Source: an uncultured Tateyamaria sp. (GTDB taxonomy: Bacteria; Pseudomonadota; Alphaproteobacteria; Rhodobacterales; Rhodobacteraceae). Taken from it: DNA of 64,000 nucleotides. The notes below the pieces were generated by a model. The model saw only the letters and a list, made by a program, of their open reading frames with translations. It was not told the DNA's origin and did not search any database. Position 1 is the stretch's first letter. Each line of letters opens with the position of its first letter. Position numbers and translations under genes: made by a program. Positions 18,539-28,277 of the stretch are shown here, piece by piece. Location: NCBI RefSeq assembly GCF_947488715.1, contig NZ_CANLAG010000007.1, forward strand, positions 1-64,000, written 5' to 3'.

Positions 18539-21500
18539 CTACTCTGCCGCCTTGAGGGGCGTTGCAGGGAACGGCAGTTCGGTCTGCGTGCTTTGTGGTG
18601 CCGGGTCGTCGTCAAAATCCCAGATCAGCTCTTGCGACTTCAACTTGCCGGTCTGGCGTGTCAGCGACCAGTCCCGCGCCGCCGCACTGGCCCGGCCAAG
18701 CGACAGTTTGGCGAGCAGTTGGCTGAACCACATGGCATAGGTGACGATCCACACGCGCATGGCCAGCATGGACGGCGTGACCATCAGGGTCAGCACAGTG
18801 GCGATGCCCAGACCAAACACAACGGCGGTGGCCAGCTGTTTCCACCAAAGGGCGGTGGGGCTGTTGACGGTGTAACCACCGTCGCCAAAGTCGAGGCTGA
18901 GGCCGAACATCATCGGTGCCAGACCCGCCATCGTGGTGATGGTGGTCAGCAACACAGGCCGGATCCGGTCCTGTGCGGTGCGGATGATCGCCTCGATCCG
19001 GGGCATGTAGCGTTCGTATTCCTGGTAAGTGTCGATCAGAACGATGTTGTTGTTCACCACGATCCCGGCCAGGGCGACGATGCCTGTGCCGGTCATGATG
19101 ATCGAGAACGCCTGATCCATGACCAACATGCCGATCAGCACGCCCGCTGTGGACAGGACGACCGCACCCAACACCAGCAGCGCGTTATAGACGCTGTTGA
19201 ACTGGGCCAGCAGGATGATGAACATCAACCCCAGCGCACCCATGAACGCCTGACCAAGGAATGCACCGGATTCGGCCTGATCCTCCTGGTCGCCGGTCCA
19301 TTCGCTCTCGATGCCGAGGCCAAAGGGGTCGGTTTCCAGCCACTTGGACAGCTCGGCAATCCGTTCGTTGGGGTTCACCGGTTGCAAGCGCAAATCACCC
19401 GCGTCCAGCGCCGCCTGAAGGTCCATGCCGCGGCCCGCTTCGGCCACCGACAGGATCGCCAGATTGGCGCCGTCAGCAGTGGTGATGGACCCGGCATCGG
19501 AGGGGCGCAGCAAGGCGGCGATGGTCTCCACCTGTTCGCCGTCCACTTCGCGGGTCGAGGTCAGCTTTTGCAGGCCGGGGGCCACGTCTGCCTTGACGTC
19601 GAAATAGCGGTTCTGGTCCACGCGGCTGATCTGGGCCAGTTCGGCCACAGGTGTGCGGGTGATAAAGTTCGCAAGCGGCACCAGCCCGTCGCCCGTGCGC
19701 ACCTTGAGCGTGTCGAGGGTCGACAGAACACGGTCCTCTTCCGGCAGGCGCACGCGGATTTCGATCTCTTCGTCCGAGGTGTCGACGCGCATCGTGTCCA
19801 GCAACAGCCCGCGTGTCACCAGTTGAACCATCGCGCCCACGGTGGCCACGTCGGCGCCGTAGCGGCCCGCCTTTTGCACGTCCACGTCGATTTGCCAGTC
19901 GATGCCGGGCAGGGGGCGTGTGTCCTCGATCTTGATCAAACCCGGTGTCGCATCGAATTGCGCGCGTGCGGCACCTGTTGCAGCCAACAACTGCTCCCAG
20001 TTGTCGCCCTTGATCCGCAAGTGAACAGGTTTGGCCGATGCCGGACCCTGCGACAGCGGCAGCACTTCGGTGCGGATGCCGGGGATTTGCGACAGCTCTG
20101 CGGTCAGTTCGTCGATGACCGTGTCGCCGTCAAAGGCGGCGGCCTTGATCTCGCGCATGACGGTGTAGTTGACGATCGGCACGGTGAACCACGCCTCGCT
20201 CGCGTTTGGCCGTTCTTCCCACGGGATGGTTTCGAGCTGGATCTGGCCAATCGCATCCTTGGGCGCGCCTGCGCCGCCAGTGTTGGCGTTCAGACCACCG
20301 TTGCCCGCAAAGGCAAAGGCGCTGCGAATGCCGGGGTGGTTGTTCACGATGGCTTCGGCCTGCCGCAGCAACCCGTCCTTTTCATCCAGGCTGAGGTTGC
20401 CCCGCGCCAGCACATAGACAATGGCCTGTTCGGTCTCTGTCTCGACAAAGAACTCGACGCCTTTGTTGTTGTTGATGAAGTAGATCAGCGTGCTGCCCAC
20501 AAAGACAAAGACCGCGCCGACCATCACAAGCGGCATGACTGGGTTGCCGACAATCCCTTTGATCACATGACCAAAGAACGACCGTTGGTAGCCCGAACGC
20601 ACGGCGCGGTTGCGGGTGCCAAAAACCTTGCGGCCCGCCCACATGCCGACCCAACCCATGCGCAAAACAAACGCAAAGGCCGACAGGACAATCAGGACCG
20701 CACCAAACAAGGCCAGCCCAGCCAGGCTGATCATGCCAAGCGCATTAAGGAACACGGTGAGGAACGTAGGAATGACTGACCCGAACGTGTCCTGTTGATC
20801 CATTGCCGCAAACGCGGCTGTGACATTGCCTTGCAACGCACCGACCATGAGCAGCCCCGCAAACAGCGCCGCGCCCAGCGGGAACAGCAACAGGTGGGCA
20901 AGGAAAGGCAGGCTGGCAATGCGGTTGAACTGGTTTGTCAGGGTGCCGATGATGCGGCCCAGAACACCACCCATCACGGGCAGGTAGATCAGTGCCACGA
21001 TCAGCGATGCAGACAGAACAAAGATCAGCGTGACGGGCAGCATACCCATGAACTGACCCGGCACACCCGGCCAGAACAGCATCGGCAGGAAGGCACAGAG
21101 CGTCGTCGCGGTGGACGACACAACAGGCCAGAACATCCGCTTGGCCGCGTCGACATAAGACTGCATCGGGCCTGCGCCCTCTTGCTGGCGTTTGTCGGCA
21201 TATTCGACAACGACAATCGCACCATCAACCAGCATCCCCACGGAAAGGATCAGACCGAACATCACGATGTTCGAGATGGAAATGCCCATGATCGCCAGCA
21301 GCACAAAGCACAACAGGAACGACGTCGGGATCGCAAATCCGACTAGTAGCGATGCGCGCGGCCCCAAAAAGGCCAGCGACACGATCATCACCAGTGCAAT
21401 CGCCGTCAGCACGGAGCCTTCGAGCTGGCCAACCATGGACGCCACTTCGCGGCTCTGGTCGTTGGATGTGCCGACCTTGACGGCGGCCTGTAACCCATCG

Positions 21501-22429
21501 GGCCATTCGCCAGCGCGCTCGGCCACCAGTTCCTTGACCGCTGTGGCCGTGTCGATGAGGTTGAAGCCCTTGCGCTTGACCACCTGCAGGGCAACGGTGT
21601 CGTTGCTGTTGAACCGCGCGGTGGACAGCCGGTCTTCGAATGTCAGGTTGATTTCGGCCAGATCACCAAGGGTGACAACGCGGTCGCCGTTGGTCTTGAC
21701 CGGCAATTCGTAGATGTCTTGAACCTTGTCAAAGGACGAGGGGATCTTGACCGCAAACGCGCCTTGGGCGGTCTCGATCTCACCGGCGGCGATCAGCTGG
21801 TTGTTGTTCTGAACCACGGTGATCAATTCACCCGCAGTGACGTTGTAGGCCTCGAGCCGCAGGGGGTCGATGATGACCTCGACCATCTCGTCGCGGCTGC
21901 CCACGATGCTGGCCTCAAGCACCGCGTCCAGCGCCTCTACATCGTCTTGCAAGTCCTTGGCGACACGTGTGATCGTGCGTTCCGGCACGGGGCCGGTCAA
22001 GTTGACGATGACAATGGGAAATTCGGAAAAGTTGAATTCGTCCAGCGTGTATTGCTCGAACCCATCGGGAAAGTCGGCCTCGGCGCCGTCCATGGCATCG
22101 CGCACATCCGCCATGACTTGCGTCTTGTCCCAACCAAACTCGAATTCCAGAACGATGTTGGCGTAGCCTTCGGCGGCAGTGGCCGTCATCTTGTCCAACC
22201 CGTCGAGATCGGCCAGCTCCGTCTCCATCGGTTTGACCAGCAGCGTTTCGCTGTCAGAGGCAGAGATACCGGGGAAGGGGACCGAGATCACCAGCGTCGG
22301 GATTTCAATGTCCGGCTCACCCTCTTTGGGCAGGCTGATGTATGCCACCGTCCCAACGGTCAGCGACAAGACGATGAAAGCCAGCACCATGCGCGCACGG
22401 GATGCGGCCCAGTCTACAACACCGGTCAT
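18539..22429 (-). CDS. RND efflux transporter permease
   Basis: A 1296-residue inner-membrane pump driven by the proton gradient, with the HAE1-like opening (GTVAYISLPKEGEPDIEIPT), porter-domain motifs (SGD-type EASIVGSRDEMVEV) and GMLVDGAIVVVEYADKR, which carries the acidic proton-relay residues of TM4, and a second-half GIVVNNNIVLIDTYQEYER. It is about 250 residues longer than usual; extra hydrophobic stretches lie around residues 510-640 between the two halves. It forms an operon with the adaptor upstream (ATGA overlap). No outer-membrane channel gene is adjacent. Confidence 0.9.
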   Translation of the reverse strand: MTGVVDWAASRARMVLAFIVLSLTVGTVAYISLPKEGEPDIEIPTLVISVPFPGISASDSETLLVKPMETELADLDGLDKMTATAAEGYANIVLEFEFGWDKTQVMADVRDAMDGAEADFPDGFEQYTLDEFNFSEFPIVIVNLTGPVPERTITRVAKDLQDDVEALDAVLEASIVGSRDEMVEVIIDPLRLEAYNVTAGELITVVQNNNQLIAAGEIETAQGAFAVKIPSSFDKVQDIYELPVKTNGDRVVTLGDLAEINLTFEDRLSTARFNSNDTVALQVVKRKGFNLIDTATAVKELVAERAGEWPDGLQAAVKVGTSNDQSREVASMVGQLEGSVLTAIALVMIVSLAFLGPRASLLVGFAIPTSFLLCFVLLAIMGISISNIVMFGLILSVGMLVDGAIVVVEYADKRQQEGAGPMQSYVDAAKRMFWPVVSSTATTLCAFLPMLFWPGVPGQFMGMLPVTLIFVLSASLIVALIYLPVMGGVLGRIIGTLTNQFNRIASLPFLAHLLLFPLGAALFAGLLMVGALQGNVTAAFAAMDQQDTFGSVIPTFLTVFLNALGMISLAGLALFGAVLIVLSAFAFVLRMGWVGMWAGRKVFGTRNRAVRSGYQRSFFGHVIKGIVGNPVMPLVMVGAVFVFVGSTLIYFINNNKGVEFFVETETEQAIVYVLARGNLSLDEKDGLLRQAEAIVNNHPGIRSAFAFAGNGGLNANTGGAGAPKDAIGQIQLETIPWEERPNASEAWFTVPIVNYTVMREIKAAAFDGDTVIDELTAELSQIPGIRTEVLPLSQGPASAKPVHLRIKGDNWEQLLAATGAARAQFDATPGLIKIEDTRPLPGIDWQIDVDVQKAGRYGADVATVGAMVQLVTRGLLLDTMRVDTSDEEIEIRVRLPEEDRVLSTLDTLKVRTGDGLVPLANFITRTPVAELAQISRVDQNRYFDVKADVAPGLQKLTSTREVDGEQVETIAALLRPSDAGSITTADGANLAILSVAEAGRGMDLQAALDAGDLRLQPVNPNERIAELSKWLETDPFGLGIESEWTGDQEDQAESGAFLGQAFMGALGLMFIILLAQFNSVYNALLVLGAVVLSTAGVLIGMLVMDQAFSIIMTGTGIVALAGIVVNNNIVLIDTYQEYERYMPRIEAIIRTAQDRIRPVLLTTITTMAGLAPMMFGLSLDFGDGGYTVNSPTALWWKQLATAVVFGLGIATVLTLMVTPSMLAMRVWIVTYAMWFSQLLAKLSLGRASAAARDWSLTRQTGKLKSQELIWDFDDDPAPQSTQTELPFPATPLKAAE

Positions 22430-23742
22430 TGCGTTTGCTCCTCAAAGGTGGGGGCTACTTTGACCCCGGCGGTAACAAATTCCTGTCCAACGACGATCAC
22501 ATCCACGGTCTGCGGCAGGCCGGTGAGCCAAACACCGTCCACCGTGTCGCGCAGCACCGAAACCGGCGCAAATTCCACAACGCTATCGGGGTTGAGGACA
22601 CGCAGGCCCAAACGCCCTTCTTCGTTCAGGGTCAGGGCTGAGGACGGCAACAGATGCGCCTGCTCACCGGCCGAAGAGATTACGATTTCAGCGGTTTGGC
22701 CGTCGCGGATGGTCAGGTCGGTGTTGGGCACTTCCAGCTCGACGCGGAATGTGCGGGTGGTCGGATCGGCGGACCGGCTGAGGAATTTGACCTGGCCGGT
22801 GACTTTGCGATCACCCGCGGCAAGCTTTGCCTGCGCATTGGCGCCCACTTTGACGCGGTCCACCTCGGTTTCGGGGACAAAGGCGACTAGCTTGATCGGG
22901 TCAAGCTGGATGACCGTGGCGCACAGTGACCCGGCCTGCAGCAAGCTGCCCAGCTCTGCGGTGTCGCTCTCGAGTGTGCCGCCAAATGGTGCGCGGATTT
23001 CGAGGCGCTCCAGTTCTTTCTCGGCGGTGGCGACAGAGGCGGTGGCGCTTTGGATGCGGGCATCTGCGGCTTGCAGGCCTGCGATTGCGCCGGTCACACC
23101 GGCGCGTGCGCCTTCAAGTGACGCTTCGGCGGCGGCCAGTGCGGCCTCGGTGTTCTTGACGCGGGTTTCGGCGGCAAATCCGCCCTCGCTCAGGCGGCGT
23201 GCGGCGTTTTGGTTGACCTCCGCCTCGTCGATGCGGGCCTGCCATTCGATCACGCGCGCCCGTGCCTCGGGAACGCGGCTTTCAGCTTCGGACTTTGCGG
23301 CAATCGCTTCGGCGAGGCTTGCGCGTGCCTCGGCCAGTGCGGATGCGCGTGTGCCGGGGTCAAGCTGGCACAGCAACTGGCCCTCGTCGATAAACGCGCC
23401 CTTGCGCAGCGGGGGCGAGATCACGGTGCTCGATGTCTCGGAGCGTGCTTCGACCTGGCGCATCGCCTCGGTCTGGCCCCGCAGGATCACGGCGCTGTCG
23501 ACCTCGCGGGCGATGCTCTTGCGTGCCAACACGCGGATCATGCCATCGGTGGCGTCTGGAACATCCTCGACCGCGGGCGTATCGGCCACAACATCGTTCC
23601 CATCGGGACCCGTGTCGACCTGCGCAGCCTCTGCGCCCCCCGACATTTCGGCGAAAAAGGCGTTTACCCGATCCCGTTGCAAAATCCACATGGCCAGCGC
23701 CGCTGCGACGAGAATGGCCAAAACCAACGATACAAACCGCAT
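22426..23742 (-). CDS. RND efflux periplasmic adaptor subunit (HlyD family)
   Basis: The 438-residue membrane-fusion protein has an N-terminal membrane anchor (FVSLVLAILVAAALAMWIL), a lipoyl-like half-motif (LRKGAFIDEGQLLCQLDPGTRASALAEARA), a long Ala/Glu-rich coiled-coil hairpin with many ARA and EAR heptads (about residues 145-260), then beta-barrel segments (IRAPFGGTLESDTAELGSLLQAGS). It bridges the inner-membrane pump and an outer-membrane channel. Translationally coupled to the pump by an ATGA overlap. Confidence 0.9.
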   Translation of the reverse strand: MRFVSLVLAILVAAALAMWILQRDRVNAFFAEMSGGAEAAQVDTGPDGNDVVADTPAVEDVPDATDGMIRVLARKSIAREVDSAVILRGQTEAMRQVEARSETSSTVISPPLRKGAFIDEGQLLCQLDPGTRASALAEARASLAEAIAAKSEAESRVPEARARVIEWQARIDEAEVNQNAARRLSEGGFAAETRVKNTEAALAAAEASLEGARAGVTGAIAGLQAADARIQSATASVATAEKELERLEIRAPFGGTLESDTAELGSLLQAGSLCATVIQLDPIKLVAFVPETEVDRVKVGANAQAKLAAGDRKVTGQVKFLSRSADPTTRTFRVELEVPNTDLTIRDGQTAEIVISSAGEQAHLLPSSALTLNEEGRLGLRVLNPDSVVEFAPVSVLRDTVDGVWLTGLPQTVDVIVVGQEFVTAGVKVAPTFEEQTQ

Positions 23743-23816
23743 CTTCTGTTCTTCCTGGTGTCTTTCGGCATGCGCAAAGCCGCACGCATCATCTGATATA
23801 GGAGGTGTTACGTCTA

Positions 23817-23828
23817 AACTAACCAGTT
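23817..23828. promoter_or_regulatory. Candidate TetR-type operator upstream of the efflux operon
   Basis: AACTAACCAGTT has AACT/AGTT arms, about 75 bases upstream of the adaptor start. Short inverted arms of this kind occur in operators of TetR repressors that control RND pumps, but no TetR gene is nearby, so the assignment is tentative. Confidence 0.25.
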
Positions 23829-23989
23829 CAGATTACTTTTTTTGAGACGAAATCGCAATAATGCCGAATTGACGCAGGCAGATGCCCGCGCGGGGCCTCT
23901 TGGCTTGGCCGCTGGGGCAAGATATGAGGAATGCGAAAACAACGACATGGCCGGGCAAATCGGCCAATGATTCAAGGGGAGCGCGGGGC

Positions 23990-24661
23990 GTGAGCGACAC
24001 CGACAGCTTTATCGAGGAAGTCACCGACGAGGTGCGCCGCGACCGGCTTTATGGCTATCTCAAGCGGTACGGCTGGATTGCTGCGCTGGTGATCGTGGGC
24101 ATCGTGGGGGCGGCGGGCTATACCGAATACCGCCGCGCGCAGGCCGAGGGCAAAGCCCAGGCCTTGGGTGATGCGATGCTGGCGGCCTTGTCTCAGGATG
24201 AACGGGATGCGCGCGCCGAGGCGTTGGCGGGCGTCAGTGCCGAATCTGCCGAAGGTGCCGCCGTTCTGGCATTTATGACCGCAGGTGCGCAGGCAGATGC
24301 GGGCGATACCGAGGCCGCGGCCCAAACCCTGAGCGCCCTGACATTGAATGCGGATATCCCGCTGATTTACCGGCAGGTTGCGACGTTCAAGACGTTGATG
24401 CTGGATGCACCCAACCAGGATGCCGCAACACGCCGGGCCGGGTTCGAAACGCTGGCCGTGCCGGGGGTGCCACTGCGCCTGCTGGCCGAAGAGCAACTGG
24501 CGCTGCTGGACATTGAGGCCGGCGACAGCGACGGCGCAATTGCCCGGTTCCAGATGATCCTCGACGATGCCGAGGCGACCCCAGGCTTGCAACGCCGTGC
24601 CCTACAGGCAATGGTGGCGCTGGGCGGTTCGCCGGAGGCACCGGAGACTGCTAATGAATGA
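23990..24661 (+). CDS. YfgM-like tetratricopeptide membrane protein
   Basis: The 223-residue protein has a short cytosolic N-terminus (EVRRDRLYGYLKRYGW), one membrane segment (IAALVIVGIVGAAGYTEY) and an Ala-rich TPR domain outside. This is the layout of YfgM, an ancillary periplasmic chaperone linked to the Sec translocon, and the position directly before bamB and der matches the yfgM-bamB-der arrangement common in proteobacteria. I start at the GTG of VSDTDSF because AAGGGGAG precedes it; the frame is open farther upstream without family character. Confidence 0.8.
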   Translation: MSDTDSFIEEVTDEVRRDRLYGYLKRYGWIAALVIVGIVGAAGYTEYRRAQAEGKAQALGDAMLAALSQDERDARAEALAGVSAESAEGAAVLAFMTAGAQADAGDTEAAAQTLSALTLNADIPLIYRQVATFKTLMLDAPNQDAATRRAGFETLAVPGVPLRLLAEEQLALLDIEAGDSDGAIARFQMILDDAEATPGLQRRALQAMVALGGSPEAPETANE

Positions 24662-26015
24662 GGGCTTGAAGATGACACACACCCGCACCCATGCAGGGAT
24701 AGGTTTGTGCCTTCTGTCGGTGGTGACACTTGTCGGCTGCACGGAACGTGAGGTGATCCTGCCCGGCAAGCGAGAGCCCGTTTCCGCCGTGTTGAGTGCC
24801 AGCGAAGCCGAGACCGCTGCCGCCGTCACAGAAGCCACAGACACAGCGCGCGCCATTTCTCTGCCCGCGCAGGTGACAAACGCCGATGCTGCGCAAAGCC
24901 CCGGCTCGCCTGCATTCCGAACTGTTCACCCACAACTGTCCACTTCGCTCAGCCCGATCTTTGCAGTCAACATTGGCGCAGGCGACAGCCGCAAGCACCG
25001 CATCGTGGCAGACCCTGTTGTGGCGGGCGGGCGTATCTACACGCTCGACGCTGAAACGCTGGTGACCGCGACAACCACCTCGGGCGTGGTGGTCTGGCAA
25101 CGCAATGTGCGCCCCGATGGCGCGTCGGATGGCGATGGCACTGGCGGCGGTTTGGCGGTCGAGGGCGACGTGCTCTATGCCTCCTCCGGCACCGGTGTGC
25201 TGAGTGCGATCGAAGCCTCGACCGGCCGCACCATCTGGACGCAGGACCTTGAGGCGACAGGCTCCGGCCAACCCACTGTTTCGGGCGACCTGGTCTATAT
25301 CATGGCGGGTGACGACACCGGCTGGGCGCTCAATAAATCAACCGGCCGCATCGCCTGGCAGGTCAGCGCATCCGAAAGCGCCACCAACGTGCTGGGTGCG
25401 CCCGCACCTGTGGTGACGGACGATCTGACCGTGTTCTCCTTTGGATCGGGCGAGATGCAGGCGGTGTTCCGCCGTGGCGGTTTGCGCCGCTGGGATGCGT
25501 CGGTGTTGGGCGAACGCAAGGGCCGCGCGTTGGCCAAAGTGGACGACGTCACCGGACACCCCTTTGCCGCCAATGGCGTCATTTATGCGGGCAACCAATC
25601 TGGCCGCACGATCGCCGTTTCCGAAGGCAGCGGGTCGCGCATCTGGACCGCGAACGAAGGGGCCATCGACATCGTCCTGCCCGTGGCCGACAGCGTCTTT
25701 TTGATCAGCGACCGGAACGAACTGCTGCGCCTCAGCGCCGAAGATGGCAGCCGCATCTGGGGTACACCCCTGCCGAATTTTGTGCAGAACCGGCCATTGC
25801 GCCAGTCCGAAGTGTTCGCACATCACGGCCCGATCCTTGCCGGTGGGCGGCTGCACGTGGCGTCCTCGGACGGTGTGCTGCGCAGCTTTGACCCCGCGAC
25901 GGGCGGCCTGACTGCGACGACCGAAATCCCTGGCGGCGCGTCGACAGCGCCCGTTGTGGCGGGTGGCACGCTTTACGTCGTGTCGCGCAAAGGTCAGCTT
26001 TTGGCCTATCGCTAA
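24654..26015 (+). CDS. bamB: Outer membrane assembly lipoprotein BamB-like (PQQ-type beta-propeller)
   Basis: A 453-residue lipoprotein with a signal and lipobox (LLSVVTLVGC) and a beta-propeller of PQQ-like repeats (GRIYTLDAETLVTATTTSGVVVWQR, GVLSAIEASTGRTIWTQD, GWALNKSTGRIAWQV, LLRLSAEDGSRIWG, GVLRSFDPATGG). BamB is a scaffold of the BAM complex inserting beta-barrel proteins into the outer membrane. Two starts are possible: 24654, overlapping the previous stop, or 24672 (MTHTRTH) with a GAGG site; I cannot decide. der follows. Confidence 0.85.
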   Translation: MNEGLKMTHTRTHAGIGLCLLSVVTLVGCTEREVILPGKREPVSAVLSASEAETAAAVTEATDTARAISLPAQVTNADAAQSPGSPAFRTVHPQLSTSLSPIFAVNIGAGDSRKHRIVADPVVAGGRIYTLDAETLVTATTTSGVVVWQRNVRPDGASDGDGTGGGLAVEGDVLYASSGTGVLSAIEASTGRTIWTQDLEATGSGQPTVSGDLVYIMAGDDTGWALNKSTGRIAWQVSASESATNVLGAPAPVVTDDLTVFSFGSGEMQAVFRRGGLRRWDASVLGERKGRALAKVDDVTGHPFAANGVIYAGNQSGRTIAVSEGSGSRIWTANEGAIDIVLPVADSVFLISDRNELLRLSAEDGSRIWGTPLPNFVQNRPLRQSEVFAHHGPILAGGRLHVASSDGVLRSFDPATGGLTATTEIPGGASTAPVVAGGTLYVVSRKGQLLAYR

Positions 26016-26099
26016 ACGCGCCGTGGCGTTATCGGTCCTTTCCGTGGGCGCGCATATGGTCTATGTGCGCGCTCTGACAATCGGATTGCATACGCTGCC

Positions 26100-27551
26100 A
26101 TGACACTCACCCTCGCCATTGTTGGCCGCCCCAATGTGGGCAAGTCGACCCTGTTCAACCGCCTTGTGGGCAAACGCCTGGCGCTGGTCGATGACCAGCC
26201 GGGCGTGACACGCGACCTGCGCGAAGGCGCGGGGCGACTGGCCGATCTGCGCTTTACCGTGATCGATACGGCGGGACTTGAGGAAGCGACAGATGACAGC
26301 TTGCAAGGCCGCATGCGCCGCCTGACCGAACGCGCCGTGGACATGGCCGATGTGTGCCTCTTTATGATCGATGCGCGCACCGGGGTCACACCCACCGATG
26401 AGGTGTTTGCCGACATCCTGCGCAAGCGCGCCGATCACGTGCTGCTGGCCGCCAACAAGGGCGAAGGGGCCGCCGCCGACGCCGGTGTGCTTGAGGCGTT
26501 TTCGCTGGGCCTGGGCGAACCGATCCGCATGTCGGCCGAGCACGGCGAGGGGTTGAACGACCTCTATGCACAGTTGCAACCGCTGGCTGATATGTATGCC
26601 GAAAAGGCGCAGGACGACGCGCCTGAAGTGGACGTCGAGATTGATGAGGACGATCCCGACTACGTCCCGCAACCGACCAATGCCAAGCCCTTGCAGGTGG
26701 CCGTCGTGGGCCGCCCCAATGCGGGCAAGTCCACGCTGATCAATCAGATCGTAGGCGAGGATCGCCTGCTGACCGGACCCGAGGCCGGGATCACCCGCGA
26801 CGCGATTTCCCTGCGCACCGACTGGAACGGCACGCCCATGCGGATCTTTGACACCGCAGGCATGCGCAAACGTGCCAAGGTGCAGGAAAAGCTGGAGAAA
26901 CTCAGCGTCAGCGACGGGCTGCGTGCGGTGAAATTTGCCGAAGTCGTTGTGGTGCTGCTGGATGCCGCGATCCCGTTCGAACAGCAGGATCTGCGCATCG
27001 CCGACCTGGCCGAACGCGAGGGCCGCGCGGTGGTGGTCGCGATCAACAAGTGGGACATCGAGGACGACAAGCAGGCCAAGCTGCGCGACCTCAAGGAAAG
27101 CTTTGAGCGGCTCTTGCCGCAGCTGCGCGGCGCGCCGCTGATCACCGTGTCGGCCAAGACGGGGCGGGGCATCGACCGGCTGCATGACGCGATCATGCGC
27201 GCCTATGACGTCTGGAACCGCCGCGTGACGACCGCGCAGCTGAACCGCTGGCTGACCGGCATGCTCGAGGCGCACCCGCCGCCCGCGCCGCAGGGCAAGC
27301 GGATCAAGCTGCGTTATATGACCCAGGCCAAGACGCGGCCCCCCGGTTTCGTGGTGATGTGCTCACATCCCGACAAGGTGCCGGAGAGCTATAACCGCTA
27401 TCTGGTCAATGGCTTACGGCTCGACTTTGATATGCCTGGCACGCCCATTCGTCTGTTCATGCGCGGCCAGAATGACGCGAACCCCTACAAGGGACGCAAG
27501 AAGGCCGGGCCGTCGAAACTGCGCAAGCACACCGAGGGGCGGCGCAGCTAG
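26100..27551 (+). CDS. der: Ribosome biogenesis GTPase Der (EngA)
   Basis: The 483-residue protein has two GTPase domains in tandem, unique to Der: P-loops GRPNVGKS at residue 9 and GRPNAGKS near 204, each followed by a DTAG motif ([18 protein letters not shown]) and an NK-type base motif (NKGE, NKWD). A C-terminal KH-like domain closes it ([30 protein letters not shown]). It acts in maturation of the 50S subunit. Its stop is in a CTAG shared with the convergent gene. Confidence 0.97.
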   Translation: MTLTLAIVGRPNVGKSTLFNRLVGKRLALVDDQPGVTRDLREGAGRLADLRFTVIDTAGLEEATDDSLQGRMRRLTERAVDMADVCLFMIDARTGVTPTDEVFADILRKRADHVLLAANKGEGAAADAGVLEAFSLGLGEPIRMSAEHGEGLNDLYAQLQPLADMYAEKAQDDAPEVDVEIDEDDPDYVPQPTNAKPLQVAVVGRPNAGKSTLINQIVGEDRLLTGPEAGITRDAISLRTDWNGTPMRIFDTAGMRKRAKVQEKLEKLSVSDGLRAVKFAEVVVVLLDAAIPFEQQDLRIADLAEREGRAVVVAINKWDIEDDKQAKLRDLKESFERLLPQLRGAPLITVSAKTGRGIDRLHDAIMRAYDVWNRRVTTAQLNRWLTGMLEAHPPPAPQGKRIKLRYMTQAKTRPPGFVVMCSHPDKVPESYNRYLVNGLRLDFDMPGTPIRLFMRGQNDANPYKGRKKAGPSKLRKHTEGRRS

Positions 27552-28228
27552 GCGCGGGCGGCGCGCACGGTGGCAAAAGCCACCAGCGCCAGGCCAAACA
27601 TGGCGACGGTGGCGACGTCTCCGGGGGCCTTGATGATGATCGCGGCAAAGGCCCAGATCACCGCGATGCCATAGGTGGGCGCACGGCCCAGCCGCGTTTG
27701 GACCGCGTAGGCGAGGGCCGATGCAATCAGGATCATGGTGATGGCTGTGGCGGTTTCGTTCAGCCATCCATAACCCGCCAGCAGCAGCCCGATCGCCACA
27801 CAGCTCGCCGCACTCAACCACCCGGCATAAAGGGCGATGGGCCACGCGGCCCAGCCGCGGTCCAGCACCGGGCTTTGCCACAGGGCGATGAGGGCGGGGA
27901 TGAGCATGACCCAGATCAGGACGGTAGCGAGGATGGGGCTGAGGAGTGCGGCGGGCAGCCAGATGGCACCGACGCCCAGCGACACGGCAAGGGCGGGGCG
28001 CATGGGCTGCCAATCGGGCGCGTCACGGCGGGCGATCACACCAAAGAGCGCGGAGGCCAGCAGCCACAGGTAAATCACACCCCAGATGGCAAAGGCATAG
28101 CCCGCAGGCTGGACGGGGGGATTGTTTTGCGGCACCGGAAACTGGTCGGCGTCAAAGCCGCCAAAGTCCGGAACGATCAGCGTGGACGCCGCAAAGGCGA
28201 GGGTCAGAAGGAGTACGAGGTAAGCCAT
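27548..28228 (-). CDS. TspO/MBR-related membrane protein
   Basis: A 226-residue hydrophobic protein with about seven membrane segments. [25 protein letters not shown] resembles the P-X-X-W-X-F-X-X-W core of tryptophan-rich sensory proteins, and a second half contains [31 protein letters not shown]. Longer TspO relatives of this kind exist in proteobacteria and eukaryotes. TspO proteins bind tetrapyrroles in some species, but that is not established for this longer group. It shares a CTAG with der at its end and precedes serS on the same strand in reverse order. Confidence 0.6.
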   Translation of the reverse strand: MAYLVLLLTLAFAASTLIVPDFGGFDADQFPVPQNNPPVQPAGYAFAIWGVIYLWLLASALFGVIARRDAPDWQPMRPALAVSLGVGAIWLPAALLSPILATVLIWVMLIPALIALWQSPVLDRGWAAWPIALYAGWLSAASCVAIGLLLAGYGWLNETATAITMILIASALAYAVQTRLGRAPTYGIAVIWAFAAIIIKAPGDVATVAMFGLALVAFATVRAARA

Positions 28229-28277
28229 ATCAGCCCATATGTTTCAATGGCTTACCTTTGCAACCCTCATGCGCTTT

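Noticed and set aside
18440-20779. A 779-codon open frame antisense to the RND pump
   Set aside because: It is the mirror of a high-GC coding strand, rich in His, Arg, Gln and Gly with no domain, and the minus-strand pump is unmistakable.
21719-23845. A 708-codon open frame antisense to the RND pump and adaptor
   Set aside because: A shadow with Ser/Arg/Ala-rich composition and no motif.
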